Origin: Thermoplasmata archaeon
GTDB lineage: Archaea > Thermoplasmatota > Thermoplasmata > Thermoplasmatales > GCA-001856825
DNA: 35,115 nt
Reading direction: 5' to 3'
Assembly (NCBI GenBank): GCA_023256475.1
Contig: JAGDXP010000002.1
Location: forward strand, 1 to 35,115
In this document: piece by piece, positions 1 to 9,452 of the stretch
How the letters are laid out: every line of letters starts with the position of its first letter
How positions within the stretch are numbered: position 1 is the first letter of the stretch
Notes under the pieces: generated by a model
Told to the model about the DNA's origin: nothing
Seen by the model: the letters and a program-made list of their open reading frames with translations, nothing else
The model's database searches: none
Translations under genes and position numbers: made by a program

Positions 1-2
1 CC

Positions 3-1568
3 GATTATTGGAGCTTACTAATAGTTAGAAACTACCCACCTGATGGGATAATGCCACTTTATAATTTTGGACCTCTGAATTCTTGGGGAGAATTCAAGAA
101 TAAAATAAATAATTATGAAGACAATATTACCACCACTATCTATTCTCAGAAACTAGTTGCTTCGTATATAGACCAGAACGGCGTTGTCTATTGGGTAGAT
201 TCATACGGAGATGTCTTCGTTAATTATTCAAATAATGGCGCCGGAAATAATTTTAATGGATTATTTGAATTGAGCTCTTTGAGATCTGCTTTTTCCAACG
301 CACCTTTCATAGATAGTATTGCTGTTGTTAATCTTACAATGTTCACAGGCTATAATCCTGATTTTGTTATTTTATTAAGCAAATTGGGCTATGTTTATGC
401 ATACAATATAACTAATTCAAGCTGGATTAACGCCACTAAAACTTGGAATCTTAATTTGAATAAAATATCAAACGATTGGGTATCTGTAAGTTTTACAAGC
501 AGTATTCCTTATACAAAAAAGATATCACGGGGATATTATTCTTCAAATGTTCCACCTCTTTATTTGTATTTTGCTGATTCCTCAGGGGCTATATATACAT
601 TTCAGATTTTTCCAACGATCGGATCAGCATTAATTCCATTATATGTAGAAAATACTGTAAAAATAAACTCAATTGTAACATATTCAAATGTATCTACCAA
701 GGGGTCTTTCTACAATATTACTTTCGGCTTAAATGCAAATTCAGTTTTTATTTTAATACATCCGCAGGGATCAGAGTATTTAAGATGGGTCACTATTAAT
801 AATTCAATATCCGGGCTTTCTTCCTTGACTATTGGCGATGTAAAATATAATAATGGTATGTTTAATAGACTCATACTGCTCACATACAATGGCAACCTAT
901 TTTATTCAATTCAGAATGTAACTAACATATATCTGAATTATAATAATTCAGCCAACGGTTCTGAACCCTTGTATTCCCCCTTTATTCTTGTGAAAACCTA
1001 TAGCTCAAAATCTTCATTTTTCAGTATTTCTTCGCAAGCAGATACTAATTCTTTTTCTTCTAAAGAACCGAATGGAAATTTAGCATTTTCTAAAAACGCT
1101 TCCATATTATTTTCATTTACAATGAACTTTTCTTATCTTTATATTATTGAAAAATATAATAAGCAAAAGAATGGTAAATTAGGGCTTGTCCAAGAGATTG
1201 GATCTCAATCCGATCAATATTATCCGGTTCAACTGTATCTATTTACTATAAATTCTACCCTAACCTATAACATTAACATCACTTTTCAGTATCTCAATTC
1301 TTCCAATTTATCATCATTGACATATATCAATCTATCCTATTCAAATCTCATTTCAATGGCCTATTTCATAAATTATTCATTTAATTATGGATTATCGATA
1401 CGATCCGGTAATGTCAGTATCAATAGGTGGAATAATGCGTCTTTCTTTGCTACATTACTTCCAATGCTACCTTATAATGCGTATATACGCTTAATGCTTT
1501 TAATAAATATTCGAGGTAATATAATCCTACTTTATAACGTAGGAATTAAAATCATTAATTATTATTAA
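3..1568 (+). CDS. Putative secreted/surface protein with propeller-like repeats, 5' partial
   Basis: The reading frame is open to the left edge of the window (codons from base 3 onward, with no stop before the first ATG at 51), so the true start probably lies upstream. The visible 520 or so residues are very rich in Asn, Ser, Tyr and Ile and carry many N-x-S/T sequons, as expected for an exported glycosylated archaeal surface protein. Counting from the ATG at 51, short units of the form hydrophobic strand, small turn containing Gly, aromatic strand recur near residues 53, 112, 179, 238 and 280, at 42-67 residue spacing, which resembles beta-propeller blades. No C-terminal membrane anchor is evident. 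I do not recognise a family. The following glycosyltransferase/flippase block is compatible with an envelope role, but that is inference. Confidence 0.6.
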   Translation, partial: DYWSLLIVRNYPPDGIMPLYNFGPLNSWGEFKNKINNYEDNITTTIYSQKLVASYIDQNGVVYWVDSYGDVFVNYSNNGAGNNFNGLFELSSLRSAFSNAPFIDSIAVVNLTMFTGYNPDFVILLSKLGYVYAYNITNSSWINATKTWNLNLNKISNDWVSVSFTSSIPYTKKISRGYYSSNVPPLYLYFADSSGAIYTFQIFPTIGSALIPLYVENTVKINSIVTYSNVSTKGSFYNITFGLNANSVFILIHPQGSEYLRWVTINNSISGLSSLTIGDVKYNNGMFNRLILLTYNGNLFYSIQNVTNIYLNYNNSANGSEPLYSPFILVKTYSSKSSFFSISSQADTNSFSSKEPNGNLAFSKNASILFSFTMNFSYLYIIEKYNKQKNGKLGLVQEIGSQSDQYYPVQLYLFTINSTLTYNINITFQYLNSSNLSSLTYINLSYSNLISMAYFINYSFNYGLSIRSGNVSINRWNNASFFATLLPMLPYNAYIRLMLLINIRGNIILLYNVGIKIINYY

Positions 1569-1600
1569 ATTTGGATTTAAAGTAATGCGTAGATAAGTGG

Positions 1601-1610
1601 ATAAATTTAA
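1601..1610 (+). promoter_or_regulatory. TATA box for the aldehyde dehydrogenase gene
   Basis: ATAAATTTAA is centred about 30 bp before the ATG at 1636. This is the spacing of an archaeal TATA box for a leaderless or near-leaderless transcript. It argues against the upstream GTG at 1597 as start, because that codon would lie before the transcription start. Confidence 0.55.
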
Positions 1611-1635
1611 ACTAGAATTTGATAATAGCTTCATC

Positions 1636-3108
1636 ATGGTATATATTGGAAAAAATCTCATAGGTAAGGATTGGGTTACCAATCCTGATAGGAAACTTAA
1701 GAAATTCTCTCCGGTCGATGGAAAATTAATTGCTGAATTCCCCGCAGCTACAATTTCAGATGTAGATGCCGCAATAGAAATCGCTGAGGAATCTTTTGAA
1801 AAATGGTGGAGAATTGGAAGTGTTGAAAGGTCTAAAATTCTCTATAGAGCTAAGGAATTGATAGAAAAAAATAGGGCAGAATTGGAGAATCTCCTGATGA
1901 TGGAAAATGGCAAAATAAAGCCACAGGCTGTCGAAGAGGTTGACGGAGTTCTTGATCAGATTCAATATTATGCAGAATTTGCCAGGAAAATAAATGGAGA
2001 TGTTGTAGAAGGCACCGAATTCTACAGGAAGATATTCCAATACAAGGTTCCATATGGTATTGTTGTTGCCATAACGCCATGGAATTTTCCTGCCGGAATG
2101 GTGGCAAGAAAATTGGCCCCGGCTTTATTAACCGGTAACGTGGTTATCCTCAAACCTTCCACTGATACACCGATGACAGCAGAATGGATAGTTAGAAAAT
2201 TTGTTGAGGCGGGAATTCCCCCTGGAGTGTTGCAATTTATAACGGGAAAGGGGAGCGAGATAGGAGACTACATTGTAAGTCATAGAAAGGTTTCTCTCGT
2301 AACAATGACAGGCTCAACATCCACTGGCCAAAGGATCAGAGAAAAAACTTCCAGCAATATGGCCAAGCTGATACTGGAATTGGGAGGCAAGGCTCCATTC
2401 ATAGTATGGAAAGATGCTGATTTAATGAATGCCGCTAAAGCACTCATATGGGCAAAATTCTGGAACGCTGGACAATCCTGCATTGCTGCTGAAAGACTGT
2501 TCGTACATGAGGATGTTTATGATAAATTCATGAATATTTTTGTTAACATGACAAAGAAACTTCGTATAGGAAGTCCAGAATCAGCTGATGTTGGTCCACT
2601 CATTAATCAGCAGGCACTTGAGACTACTGAAAAGTTTGTTTCAATTGCAAAAGAGGATGGTTTCAAGATCATTACAGGGGGGAAGAAACCGGATCTAAAA
2701 GGTGATCTGCAGAATGGATATTTCTATGAACCTACCATATTGGAAGGAAATAAGGATAGCTCTCCCATATTCCAGGAAGAGATCTTTGGTCCCGTAATAG
2801 CAGCTAGAAAGGTTTCCCAGCTAGAAGAGACCATCAGACTTGCGAATGATTCTAAATACGGATTAGCTTCATATCTATTTACAAAGAATCCAGAAGTTAT
2901 ATTCCAGAGTGCTGACCAAATAATGTTTGGCGAATTATACATTAATATGCCCGGCCCTGAGGCAAGCCAGGGCTATCATACAGGATTTAGGCTTACGGGT
3001 CAGGCCGGTGAAGGAAGCAAGTACGGAATCGAGGAATACGTCAAGCTGAAAAACATATACGTGGACTATTCAGGCAAAGAATTAAAAATCCCATCTATGA
3101 ATTTATGA
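1636..3108 (+). CDS. NADP-dependent D-glyceraldehyde dehydrogenase (aldehyde dehydrogenase family)
   Basis: This is a full-length ALDH of about 490 residues. It closely resembles, from memory, the Thermoplasma acidophilum glyceraldehyde dehydrogenase that oxidises D-glyceraldehyde to glycerate in the non-phosphorylative Entner-Doudoroff pathway. Visible features are the cofactor region TPWNFPAG, the general-base glutamate in LELGGKAP (codon 2377) and the nucleophilic cysteine in NAGQSCIAAER (codon 2479). They are 34 residues apart, as in other ALDHs. The characteristic tail NMPGPEASQGYHTGFR is also present. I start at ATG 1636 (MVYIGK), which matches the family N-terminus and sits behind a TATA box; a GTG at 1597 would add 13 atypical residues. 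Substrate assignment is by family resemblance; a related semialdehyde is the alternative. Confidence 0.88.
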   Translation: MVYIGKNLIGKDWVTNPDRKLKKFSPVDGKLIAEFPAATISDVDAAIEIAEESFEKWWRIGSVERSKILYRAKELIEKNRAELENLLMMENGKIKPQAVEEVDGVLDQIQYYAEFARKINGDVVEGTEFYRKIFQYKVPYGIVVAITPWNFPAGMVARKLAPALLTGNVVILKPSTDTPMTAEWIVRKFVEAGIPPGVLQFITGKGSEIGDYIVSHRKVSLVTMTGSTSTGQRIREKTSSNMAKLILELGGKAPFIVWKDADLMNAAKALIWAKFWNAGQSCIAAERLFVHEDVYDKFMNIFVNMTKKLRIGSPESADVGPLINQQALETTEKFVSIAKEDGFKIITGGKKPDLKGDLQNGYFYEPTILEGNKDSSPIFQEEIFGPVIAARKVSQLEETIRLANDSKYGLASYLFTKNPEVIFQSADQIMFGELYINMPGPEASQGYHTGFRLTGQAGEGSKYGIEEYVKLKNIYVDYSGKELKIPSMNL

Positions 3109-3276
3109 ACAGGGTGAGTGACTCATACTGCATAAAAATTGACCTATCAATCCATTATGGTGTCTGAACAAAAACTCTATTAATATTTATTAATGTCTAA
3201 TTTATATATTTAATTAAATTAGTTTGAGACGTTGACATTATCAAGTTTTTTAGGATCAATGTGATCTTATAGATAA

Positions 3277-4485
3277 GTGTATAAAATAGTTCTTAATTCA
3301 TCTATCGTGCTCATAACGCCAATATATATCACCTTACTGATGCTCTTAATCGTAGGTCTAATCTTCATGATTTATCAATTCGTGATTTTTATATTCGGGG
3401 TTGTGAGCTATCTAGGAGAAAATTCAGAAATTCAGGATCCTGAATTTGATGATCTGATATCCATAATTGTTCCGGTTAAGAATGAAGAAAGAACAATTGG
3501 TAAGTGCCTTGAATCTATAATAAATCAATCCTATAAGAAAATTGAAGTGATAGTTGTGGAAGATGGGTCTAATGATAAAAGTTACGATATTTGCAAAAAA
3601 TACGAATCCATAGATGAGAGGATAAAGTGTTATCACCGCGATTTAAGTAATGGAAAACCCTCAGCCCTTAACTTCGGACTTGAAAGAGCTCATGGCTCAA
3701 TAATAGCTGTGTTTGATGCTGATTCGGTTCTTGATAAGGACAATGTTTTAAATGCATTGACTATAATAAAAACTGAAAATCTGGATGCCCTCCAAGGAGA
3801 AAATATAGTCATAGACAAAAAGGGTTTCATACCTAAATCATCAAAAATAGATCAGATTATGATGAGTTTTTCTCTGGAAGGACGCGAAAAATTGGGTCTG
3901 TTCAAGCCTTTAAATGGCTCAAACCAGTATATAAGGAGAGATCTTTTGAAAGAATTAGGCCCATGGAGCGAAATTCATTTAACTGAAGACCTGGAATTCG
4001 CTATGAGGGCTAATTTTAATGACAAAAAGGTCGCATATTCAAAATTAGTTAGGTGTGAACAGCATCCTCCATCAACGGTAAGGGCATTCATCAAGCAAAG
4101 GAAGAGATGGTTCCGCGGTTATTATCAAATCCTATTTGGTAAGAAAAACTTCAAATATAATTCAAAAGGATTGGATGCCGGTTTTATACTTCTTTCCCCC
4201 CTGGTTTTTGCCTTGATGTTTTACTCTGGAATTGCCCTTATATTTCTAGCACTTTTTTATGGGAACAGCCTGCCATTACATTCAGATTTATTCATCATAG
4301 GATTGGGACTCCTGCTATTAAATATAGCTGGTTTCACCATAATATCATTGAGGAATATTAAATATCTCATATATATGCCCATTTTCTACGTATATTGGGC
4401 CATAACTTCAGCCATTTCAATTTATTCTCTAGCACTGGAATTGTTCAAGGCAAAGAGGGTATGGGAGAAAACAGACAAAGCATGA
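3277..4485 (+). CDS. Membrane-anchored family 2 glycosyltransferase, processive type
   Basis: The protein has a hydrophobic N-terminal segment (about residues 10-48), a cytosolic GT-A domain beginning at SIIVPVKNEERTI, and three or so membrane helices from about residue 300 to 390. The GT2 signatures are present: VVEDGSNDKS for nucleotide-sugar binding, the metal-binding DAD at residues 147-149, the acceptor motif TEDLEF (E237, D238) and QRKRW at 274-278. The D, DxD, ED, QxxRW set with C-terminal helices is that of hyaluronan/cellulose-synthase-like enzymes that polymerise or transfer sugars at the inner face of the membrane. GTG 3277 is taken as start; an in-frame ATG at 3340 would shorten the first hydrophobic segment. 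It probably works with the downstream GT-C-like protein and flippase on envelope glycans. Confidence 0.85.
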   Translation: MYKIVLNSSIVLITPIYITLLMLLIVGLIFMIYQFVIFIFGVVSYLGENSEIQDPEFDDLISIIVPVKNEERTIGKCLESIINQSYKKIEVIVVEDGSNDKSYDICKKYESIDERIKCYHRDLSNGKPSALNFGLERAHGSIIAVFDADSVLDKDNVLNALTIIKTENLDALQGENIVIDKKGFIPKSSKIDQIMMSFSLEGREKLGLFKPLNGSNQYIRRDLLKELGPWSEIHLTEDLEFAMRANFNDKKVAYSKLVRCEQHPPSTVRAFIKQRKRWFRGYYQILFGKKNFKYNSKGLDAGFILLSPLVFALMFYSGIALIFLALFYGNSLPLHSDLFIIGLGLLLLNIAGFTIISLRNIKYLIYMPIFYVYWAITSAISIYSLALELFKAKRVWEKTDKA

Positions 4486-4539
4486 AATGAATTTATTATT
4501 TATGATTTTATCACCTTCGGAAATAATCCACTCAAGAAG

Positions 4540-5961
4540 ATGGATAAAATGAAAAAACAGCTGCTATATGTGCTTCCGTTCATTATAGGTTTCACGTTCA
4601 GATTTATATTGGAAATGCTATATCCCTACAGCCCTATTGGATTTGATCCTATGGGTTATTACGTTGAATACCTTTATCAGAGAATTAACCCAGCCACCTT
4701 CTATTATGCGGGCTTTTTGTATTATTATTTTAGTTACTATCTTAATTCTGTTATCAACAACCCTATTTTTACCATCAAATTATTGGATTCAATAAATTCT
4801 GGATTTAACCTTCTTGCCCTTACTGCATTCATAAATTCCTTCTTTTGGAAGAATAAGTATAAACAGAATTACATTAATACCTTTTCCAAATCTCTCCTCT
4901 ATTCATCCTTTGCCTTCTTTACTTTTCCGGGCCTATACCTTTCATGGGGTTTGCAGAGAAATTTGCTCGCATTCTCGTTTTTCCTGTTATTTCTCGTAGT
5001 TAATAATGAACAAATCAGATATAAACCGTTCTTACAGATGTTATTGATCGTGTTATCAGGAATATCGGATCCTGCTATTTTGCCTCTAGAATTCTTTGTA
5101 ATAATGTTAAAAATACCTCCCAAATGGCGGGTTACATATGCTGCCAGCATCATTGTGTTAACAATTTCTATGATTCTGGACCTATACATATTCTATGAAA
5201 GAAATCAGTCTCCTTTAATGATATTCTTAGGGTTCTTTATCTCTACACCACTTAAGGGATTTTATATTAATGTAATCTCAAATCTTGTATCGATTATAAT
5301 TATGATAATTCCCTATATCCCTTTCTTGATTTATGCATCCTTCAAGAGGGCTTATAAAAATTTCGATATGAAAATGTTCATATCATTTTTAATCTCGATT
5401 TTTGCCTTTCTCAACAGCTTTGCAAACAGATACGCAGCAGAAGGCATAGCTATGTTGAATAGAAGAACTGTTGATAACGGATATAAATATGTCTCAATAA
5501 TTACCGTAATTTTAATCATAATTGTAAGCTTCAATTTTCTATTTTATACCAACACTAATCCCAGTCCCTATTTTTACAATGAATTAACCATCAAAACCGG
5601 TGAAATTAATATTATTCCGGTAACATTCATGCAGAGCACTGTACCTCTTGGTGAATCTAAAATATTTTATGAACTCTTTAAAAAAATTAATGATACGAAA
5701 TATTACGTGGTTGCACTATTATATGATGTAGGATTTGCCTATGAAGCCGGATTAAATCCATCAAGGATTTTCGATGCTGGAGAAAACATAAGTTTGCTTT
5801 ACTCCGAAAGCAATATTCTTATGAAAGAGGGTTACCATGTTTATACGGTTTGGTGGGATAATGGGGATTGGTACGGTCTGAATGCCCCACTTGAGAACTT
5901 CCACCCCGTAGTTACAATGGAAAATATCTCGCTTTTAAATTATTATTCACCCACTCAATAG
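4540..5961 (+). CDS. Multi-span membrane protein, possible GT-C-type glycosyltransferase
   Basis: The 473-residue protein has roughly ten hydrophobic helices (first at about residues 7-27, last at about 320-340) followed by a soluble tail of about 130 residues that probably faces outside. The first loop contains GFDPMGYY with D36 shortly after the first helix, the position where lipid-linked-sugar GT-C enzymes keep their catalytic acid. That is the main reason for the tentative call. It lies 54 bp after the GT2 gene on the same strand, and its 3' end overlaps the convergent flippase by 15 bp. No GT-C family signature is strong enough for a firm name; a polysaccharide-associated integral membrane protein of unknown role is the alternative. 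Confidence 0.5.
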   Translation: MDKMKKQLLYVLPFIIGFTFRFILEMLYPYSPIGFDPMGYYVEYLYQRINPATFYYAGFLYYYFSYYLNSVINNPIFTIKLLDSINSGFNLLALTAFINSFFWKNKYKQNYINTFSKSLLYSSFAFFTFPGLYLSWGLQRNLLAFSFFLLFLVVNNEQIRYKPFLQMLLIVLSGISDPAILPLEFFVIMLKIPPKWRVTYAASIIVLTISMILDLYIFYERNQSPLMIFLGFFISTPLKGFYINVISNLVSIIIMIIPYIPFLIYASFKRAYKNFDMKMFISFLISIFAFLNSFANRYAAEGIAMLNRRTVDNGYKYVSIITVILIIIVSFNFLFYTNTNPSPYFYNELTIKTGEINIIPVTFMQSTVPLGESKIFYELFKKINDTKYYVVALLYDVGFAYEAGLNPSRIFDAGENISLLYSESNILMKEGYHVYTVWWDNGDWYGLNAPLENFHPVVTMENISLLNYYSPTQ

Positions 5962-7479
5962 AACTTTTCTTGTTAAGGGTTCTATTCTTTGCATGAACGC
6001 GGGAAGAATCGAGAAAAGGAAGTCAATGTCATCCTTTTTAAATGCCTTTAAAATTCTTAGTAACAGCAAATAAACAATGAAACCCGTAAATATCAACATA
6101 AACAAGTGGAAAACAGAATAATGAACTATTCTTATAATAAAGTACAGAAATAGGAAGGTGGAGAATCCTGAGAAATAGATTTTGGTTATTTTCTTCACAT
6201 CTATCATCAAAATGTTATACCTCTTAGAAAAATAATATAAAAGCATGAAGGAAACTACTGAAATTGAAGAGAAGCCGATTGATGCCCCTATAATTTGGAA
6301 TCTTGGTATCAGTATAAATGAAAGTATTGCATTAGACAATAATGCAGAGGTGGATGTATATAAGAAAATTTTAGTTTTCTTTATGGCTTGGAGTCCTATG
6401 GATAATATATTTCCTGAGACAAATATAGAAGAGATTGTCAAGATGATTTCAATTGGCAAAGCACCTCCTATATAGCTCTTATTAGCTAAGAATAATAGGA
6501 TGTATGAGGAAAGTGCCGCTGTTATCAGGGCCAAGGGTAAATATATGGCCACCAATATTTCTATACCCTTTGCAATTGTGAATTTTATTCTATCAAATTC
6601 ATTCTCCCCGTACATATAGGATATTTTTGGTAGCAATATTGCATTTATTGGACCTATTAAAAATGATATGGCGGATATCATGAGTAATGAAAAATTATAA
6701 ATTCCAAGTTCAGACAGATTAAGCAAATATGAAACAATGAACCTGTCTATATAGGTTGCTCCGTAACCTATTAGAGAGGATATAAACACGGGAAGGGAGT
6801 ATATGAAGAGCGAACTTAAATCAAATGATTTCTCATCTAAAGTATTAATATTTTTCTTAATTTTTTGTAAATTTATAAAGAAACCCATAGAGGATATAGC
6901 ATAACCTATAGACCAACCTATGACTATCCAATATAGACTATGAAAGCTAATTAAAAAAACAATAGGTGTGGAATAAGCTAATAATAAACCCACTATATTC
7001 CAGATTGCTTGCGTTTTGAACCTCTGCAGCCCTATTAAAATAGATCCTAATATCCCGGTTTGCATTATAAAGAAAAAATCTATCCCGCTTAACTTGATCA
7101 GAAGAATGTATTTATAGGTATGAAAGAACAAATTCGCCAGCGAATAACTAGCCATATATATGAAGATAGCTCCAGCAAACCCGAGAATTATTCCCAACAG
7201 TTCAAATCTCTTGATCATGTTCTTTATTAGATCACTTTCACCTCTACCCATGTGATATGAAATGAAATGTTGCATTCCAGTTCCTACCCCCAGACTGAAA
7301 ATTATATTCAACAATGAAACTAATGCTAATAGAAGAGAAACGGTACCCAGTAATTCCGAATTGTAGAAATGTATGATGTAAATATAAAAAACGAATCCCG
7401 AAAGCACTGTAACGATAGAATTCATGTATTGGAAAATTATTCCAGTGCCTAATTCAGTCTGGGTATTGAGGAACTCCAT
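5947..7479 (-). CDS. Oligosaccharide/polysaccharide flippase (Wzx-like, MOP superfamily)
   Basis: The 510-residue protein has 12-14 hydrophobic helices in the pattern of the RfbX/Wzx branch of the MOP exporter superfamily. The first helix pair (SIVTVLSGFVFYIYIIHFY then LLGTVSLLLALVSLLNIIFSLG) is the typical start, with a central conserved segment GYGATYIDRFIVSYLLNLSELGIYNFS. Such proteins flip lipid-linked glycans across the cytoplasmic membrane. The GT2 and GT-C-like neighbours suggest the substrate is a lipid-linked surface or N-glycan, which is inference. The start ATG at 7477-7479 is the first in-frame Met (MEFLNTQTELG). Its stop codon lies inside the last codons of the convergent membrane protein. 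Confidence 0.85.
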   Translation of the reverse strand: MEFLNTQTELGTGIIFQYMNSIVTVLSGFVFYIYIIHFYNSELLGTVSLLLALVSLLNIIFSLGVGTGMQHFISYHMGRGESDLIKNMIKRFELLGIILGFAGAIFIYMASYSLANLFFHTYKYILLIKLSGIDFFFIMQTGILGSILIGLQRFKTQAIWNIVGLLLAYSTPIVFLISFHSLYWIVIGWSIGYAISSMGFFINLQKIKKNINTLDEKSFDLSSLFIYSLPVFISSLIGYGATYIDRFIVSYLLNLSELGIYNFSLLMISAISFLIGPINAILLPKISYMYGENEFDRIKFTIAKGIEILVAIYLPLALITAALSSYILLFLANKSYIGGALPIEIILTISSIFVSGNILSIGLQAIKKTKIFLYTSTSALLSNAILSFILIPRFQIIGASIGFSSISVVSFMLLYYFSKRYNILMIDVKKITKIYFSGFSTFLFLYFIIRIVHYSVFHLFMLIFTGFIVYLLLLRILKAFKKDDIDFLFSILPAFMQRIEPLTRKVLLSG

Positions 7480-7569
7480 TCATTACGTAAATATCTTCTT
7501 AAATATAATTAATTCCAATCTAGAAAAATTTTTAAGTATATGTAAGAATAAATAAATAAAAAATTAATA

Positions 7570-9348
7570 TCACTGCTCTGGATTTTTATTCTTTTCGCTC
7601 CTATATTTTCTCACAAAATAAGCAGTGCCAACCGCAACTAGAATTACAACTATTCCGATTCCAGAATAGAGCAATAAGTTACCGCCCTGGCCATGAGTTG
7701 CTGTTTGATTCGTAACGGAATAGGCATATAAGGAATCCAATGGACTCATTGCCTGCTGATCAGGATAAAATCCCCCTACTTTGTTGTATAGGTACGCAAA
7801 ATATACATCTGATCCCATTATGGGTATAACTGGTAGCTGCGAAGCCGTAATTCCCTGGATTTCCTTTATTGTATTGTTGAAAGCTGTCTGGTTTGTAACA
7901 TCAAGCATTGATTCGTTTAATAATTGATTGACTACCGGATTGTTGTAATGCTCAAAATTCCAGTATCCAGCACTATCATATTCACACCAAAGGTCATACC
8001 ATGGATTACCCAATAGAGGGCCGAAATTGAAGAAACTAGCTACCGTGAAATTATAAGTCCCGAATATATCCTGTACCCAGACACTGGTCGGAACAACATT
8101 AAAGGTTGCTTCAAAATGATCGGCTAGCAGGTTGTCTTCTATTAATGTCATTGAAGCATCCCAATCAGCCAGATTTAAATCGATTAGGCTTATTTTAACT
8201 ACGGTTCCATTAGGATATTCCCAGTATCCACTGGGCCCTATACGTAATCCAGCTTTTTCAAAGTAGTAATTCGCCTCAGTGATATTATATGAATAATATG
8301 GCACACTATTGTTATAATAGGATGAAAGAGTCCATGGCAATCCTCCCATATTTACCTTTCCTCCCAATCCATATTCACCCTTCTCTAGAATCGCAGTTTT
8401 GTTTATTGCATAGGCCAACCCTATTCTGAAATAGGTATTATTGTACGGGGCAACATTATCATTGAACCATAAATTCAGGTTAAATGGGTCCTTGAATGCA
8501 TAAACCCTGACACCCGGGTATGCACTCAATGCATTATATGCACTGCTTGGATCAACATATGTCACATCTATCTCGCCTGATTCAAGAGCTTCTAACTCAG
8601 ATGATGATGACTGATATAGGATTATTACTTCTTTATCAAAATTTGGCTTTCCTTTGAAGAAATATGGATTTGCGACCAAATTAACTTGATTGTTACCAAT
8701 TGACTGTAGAAGCATTGGTCCACTTTGCAATTGATGTCCAATATCCATATTTGGATAACTGCCTATCTGGGAGAGATTTGAGAAATAACTGTGCCAGGCG
8801 TAAGGTATAATTGTCTGACCTCCTATAAAATCAAAAAGCATAACGTTCTGTTCGGTCAAATTAAATATAACGGTATAATTATTAGGAGTTGAAATGTTAC
8901 TAATGAACGGATCCACGTTGTTTATATCCAAAGTCTTGTTTGCCTTTAAAACCTCGAATGTAAAAGCAACATCTTGAGATGTTATGGGCATAACCTTCTG
9001 TGTCCCGTTTATCCAATAAGCATTGTGCACCAAATTAAAGGTAATGGTCTTTCCACCATTTGTAATCGACCAGCTCTGAGCCAGCCATGGAATATAAGAT
9101 CCATTTGGAAAGATATATATCAATGAATCAGCGTATGTTATGCCCAATATGTCTCCGGATAACCCAGAAGCCGTTAAGGGATTCATATTTGTGACCATTT
9201 CCGATTCAACTGTTCCAACAATAAGTGTACCACCAGATTGTTTAATCAACGTTGCGTGGGCGGGAATAGATATGCTTCCGAAAACTACTGCAAAGGCAAT
9301 AAGCAGGATGCTTATTCCAACTGTAGAAATCCTTCTACTTTTAGGCAT
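7570..9348 (-). CDS. Membrane-anchored solute-binding protein, peptide/nickel family 5 (SBP_bac_5)
   Basis: A 592-residue extracytoplasmic binding protein. It has an N-terminal signal segment (positive residues, then ISILLIAFAVVFGSISIPAHA to about residue 32), a family-5 body (GGTLIVGTVESEMVTNMNPL, LIYIFPNGSYIPWLAQSW, the IGLAYAINKTAI region) and a C-terminal helix at about 558-578 followed by a basic tail. C-terminal anchoring is common in archaeal versions, which lack a lipoprotein Cys here as well. It carries many N-glycosylation sequons. Family 5 proteins deliver oligopeptides, or sometimes sugars or nickel, to ABC permeases. No permease or ATPase gene adjoins it, so the partner must be elsewhere. 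A peptide role is the default inference for a heterotroph. Confidence 0.85.
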   Translation of the reverse strand: MPKSRRISTVGISILLIAFAVVFGSISIPAHATLIKQSGGTLIVGTVESEMVTNMNPLTASGLSGDILGITYADSLIYIFPNGSYIPWLAQSWSITNGGKTITFNLVHNAYWINGTQKVMPITSQDVAFTFEVLKANKTLDINNVDPFISNISTPNNYTVIFNLTEQNVMLFDFIGGQTIIPYAWHSYFSNLSQIGSYPNMDIGHQLQSGPMLLQSIGNNQVNLVANPYFFKGKPNFDKEVIILYQSSSSELEALESGEIDVTYVDPSSAYNALSAYPGVRVYAFKDPFNLNLWFNDNVAPYNNTYFRIGLAYAINKTAILEKGEYGLGGKVNMGGLPWTLSSYYNNSVPYYSYNITEANYYFEKAGLRIGPSGYWEYPNGTVVKISLIDLNLADWDASMTLIEDNLLADHFEATFNVVPTSVWVQDIFGTYNFTVASFFNFGPLLGNPWYDLWCEYDSAGYWNFEHYNNPVVNQLLNESMLDVTNQTAFNNTIKEIQGITASQLPVIPIMGSDVYFAYLYNKVGGFYPDQQAMSPLDSLYAYSVTNQTATHGQGGNLLLYSGIGIVVILVAVGTAYFVRKYRSEKNKNPEQ

Positions 9349-9420
9349 AATTAATTAAAGTCAAAGTTTGGATTTAACATTATTGGTTTTTTAGGGTTAT
9401 CTAATAAATAATTTAGCATA

Positions 9421-9436
9421 AAAATTTTTAATATTA
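9421..9436 (+). promoter_or_regulatory. Likely TATA region for the MFS efflux gene
   Basis: An AT-only stretch (AAAATTTTTAATATTA) lies 17-32 bp before ATG 9453, the right distance for a leaderless archaeal transcript. The intergenic region is shared with the divergent solute-binding protein gene. Confidence 0.35.
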
Positions 9437-9452
9437 AAGTTATCAGGGCCCT

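Noticed and set aside
1590-3285. The same string TAGATAAGTG occurs at 1590 and 3270, each time at a possible GTG start.
   Set aside because: The frame simply opens at the first GTG after a TAA stop; the first case is not even the likely start, which is ATG 1636. Two copies of a 10-mer in AT-rich DNA are not strong evidence of a motif.
6245-6475. A 76-residue plus-strand open frame inside the flippase gene.
   Set aside because: It is the antisense shadow of a well-supported membrane protein with no recognisable product; the same applies to other short antisense frames across the window.
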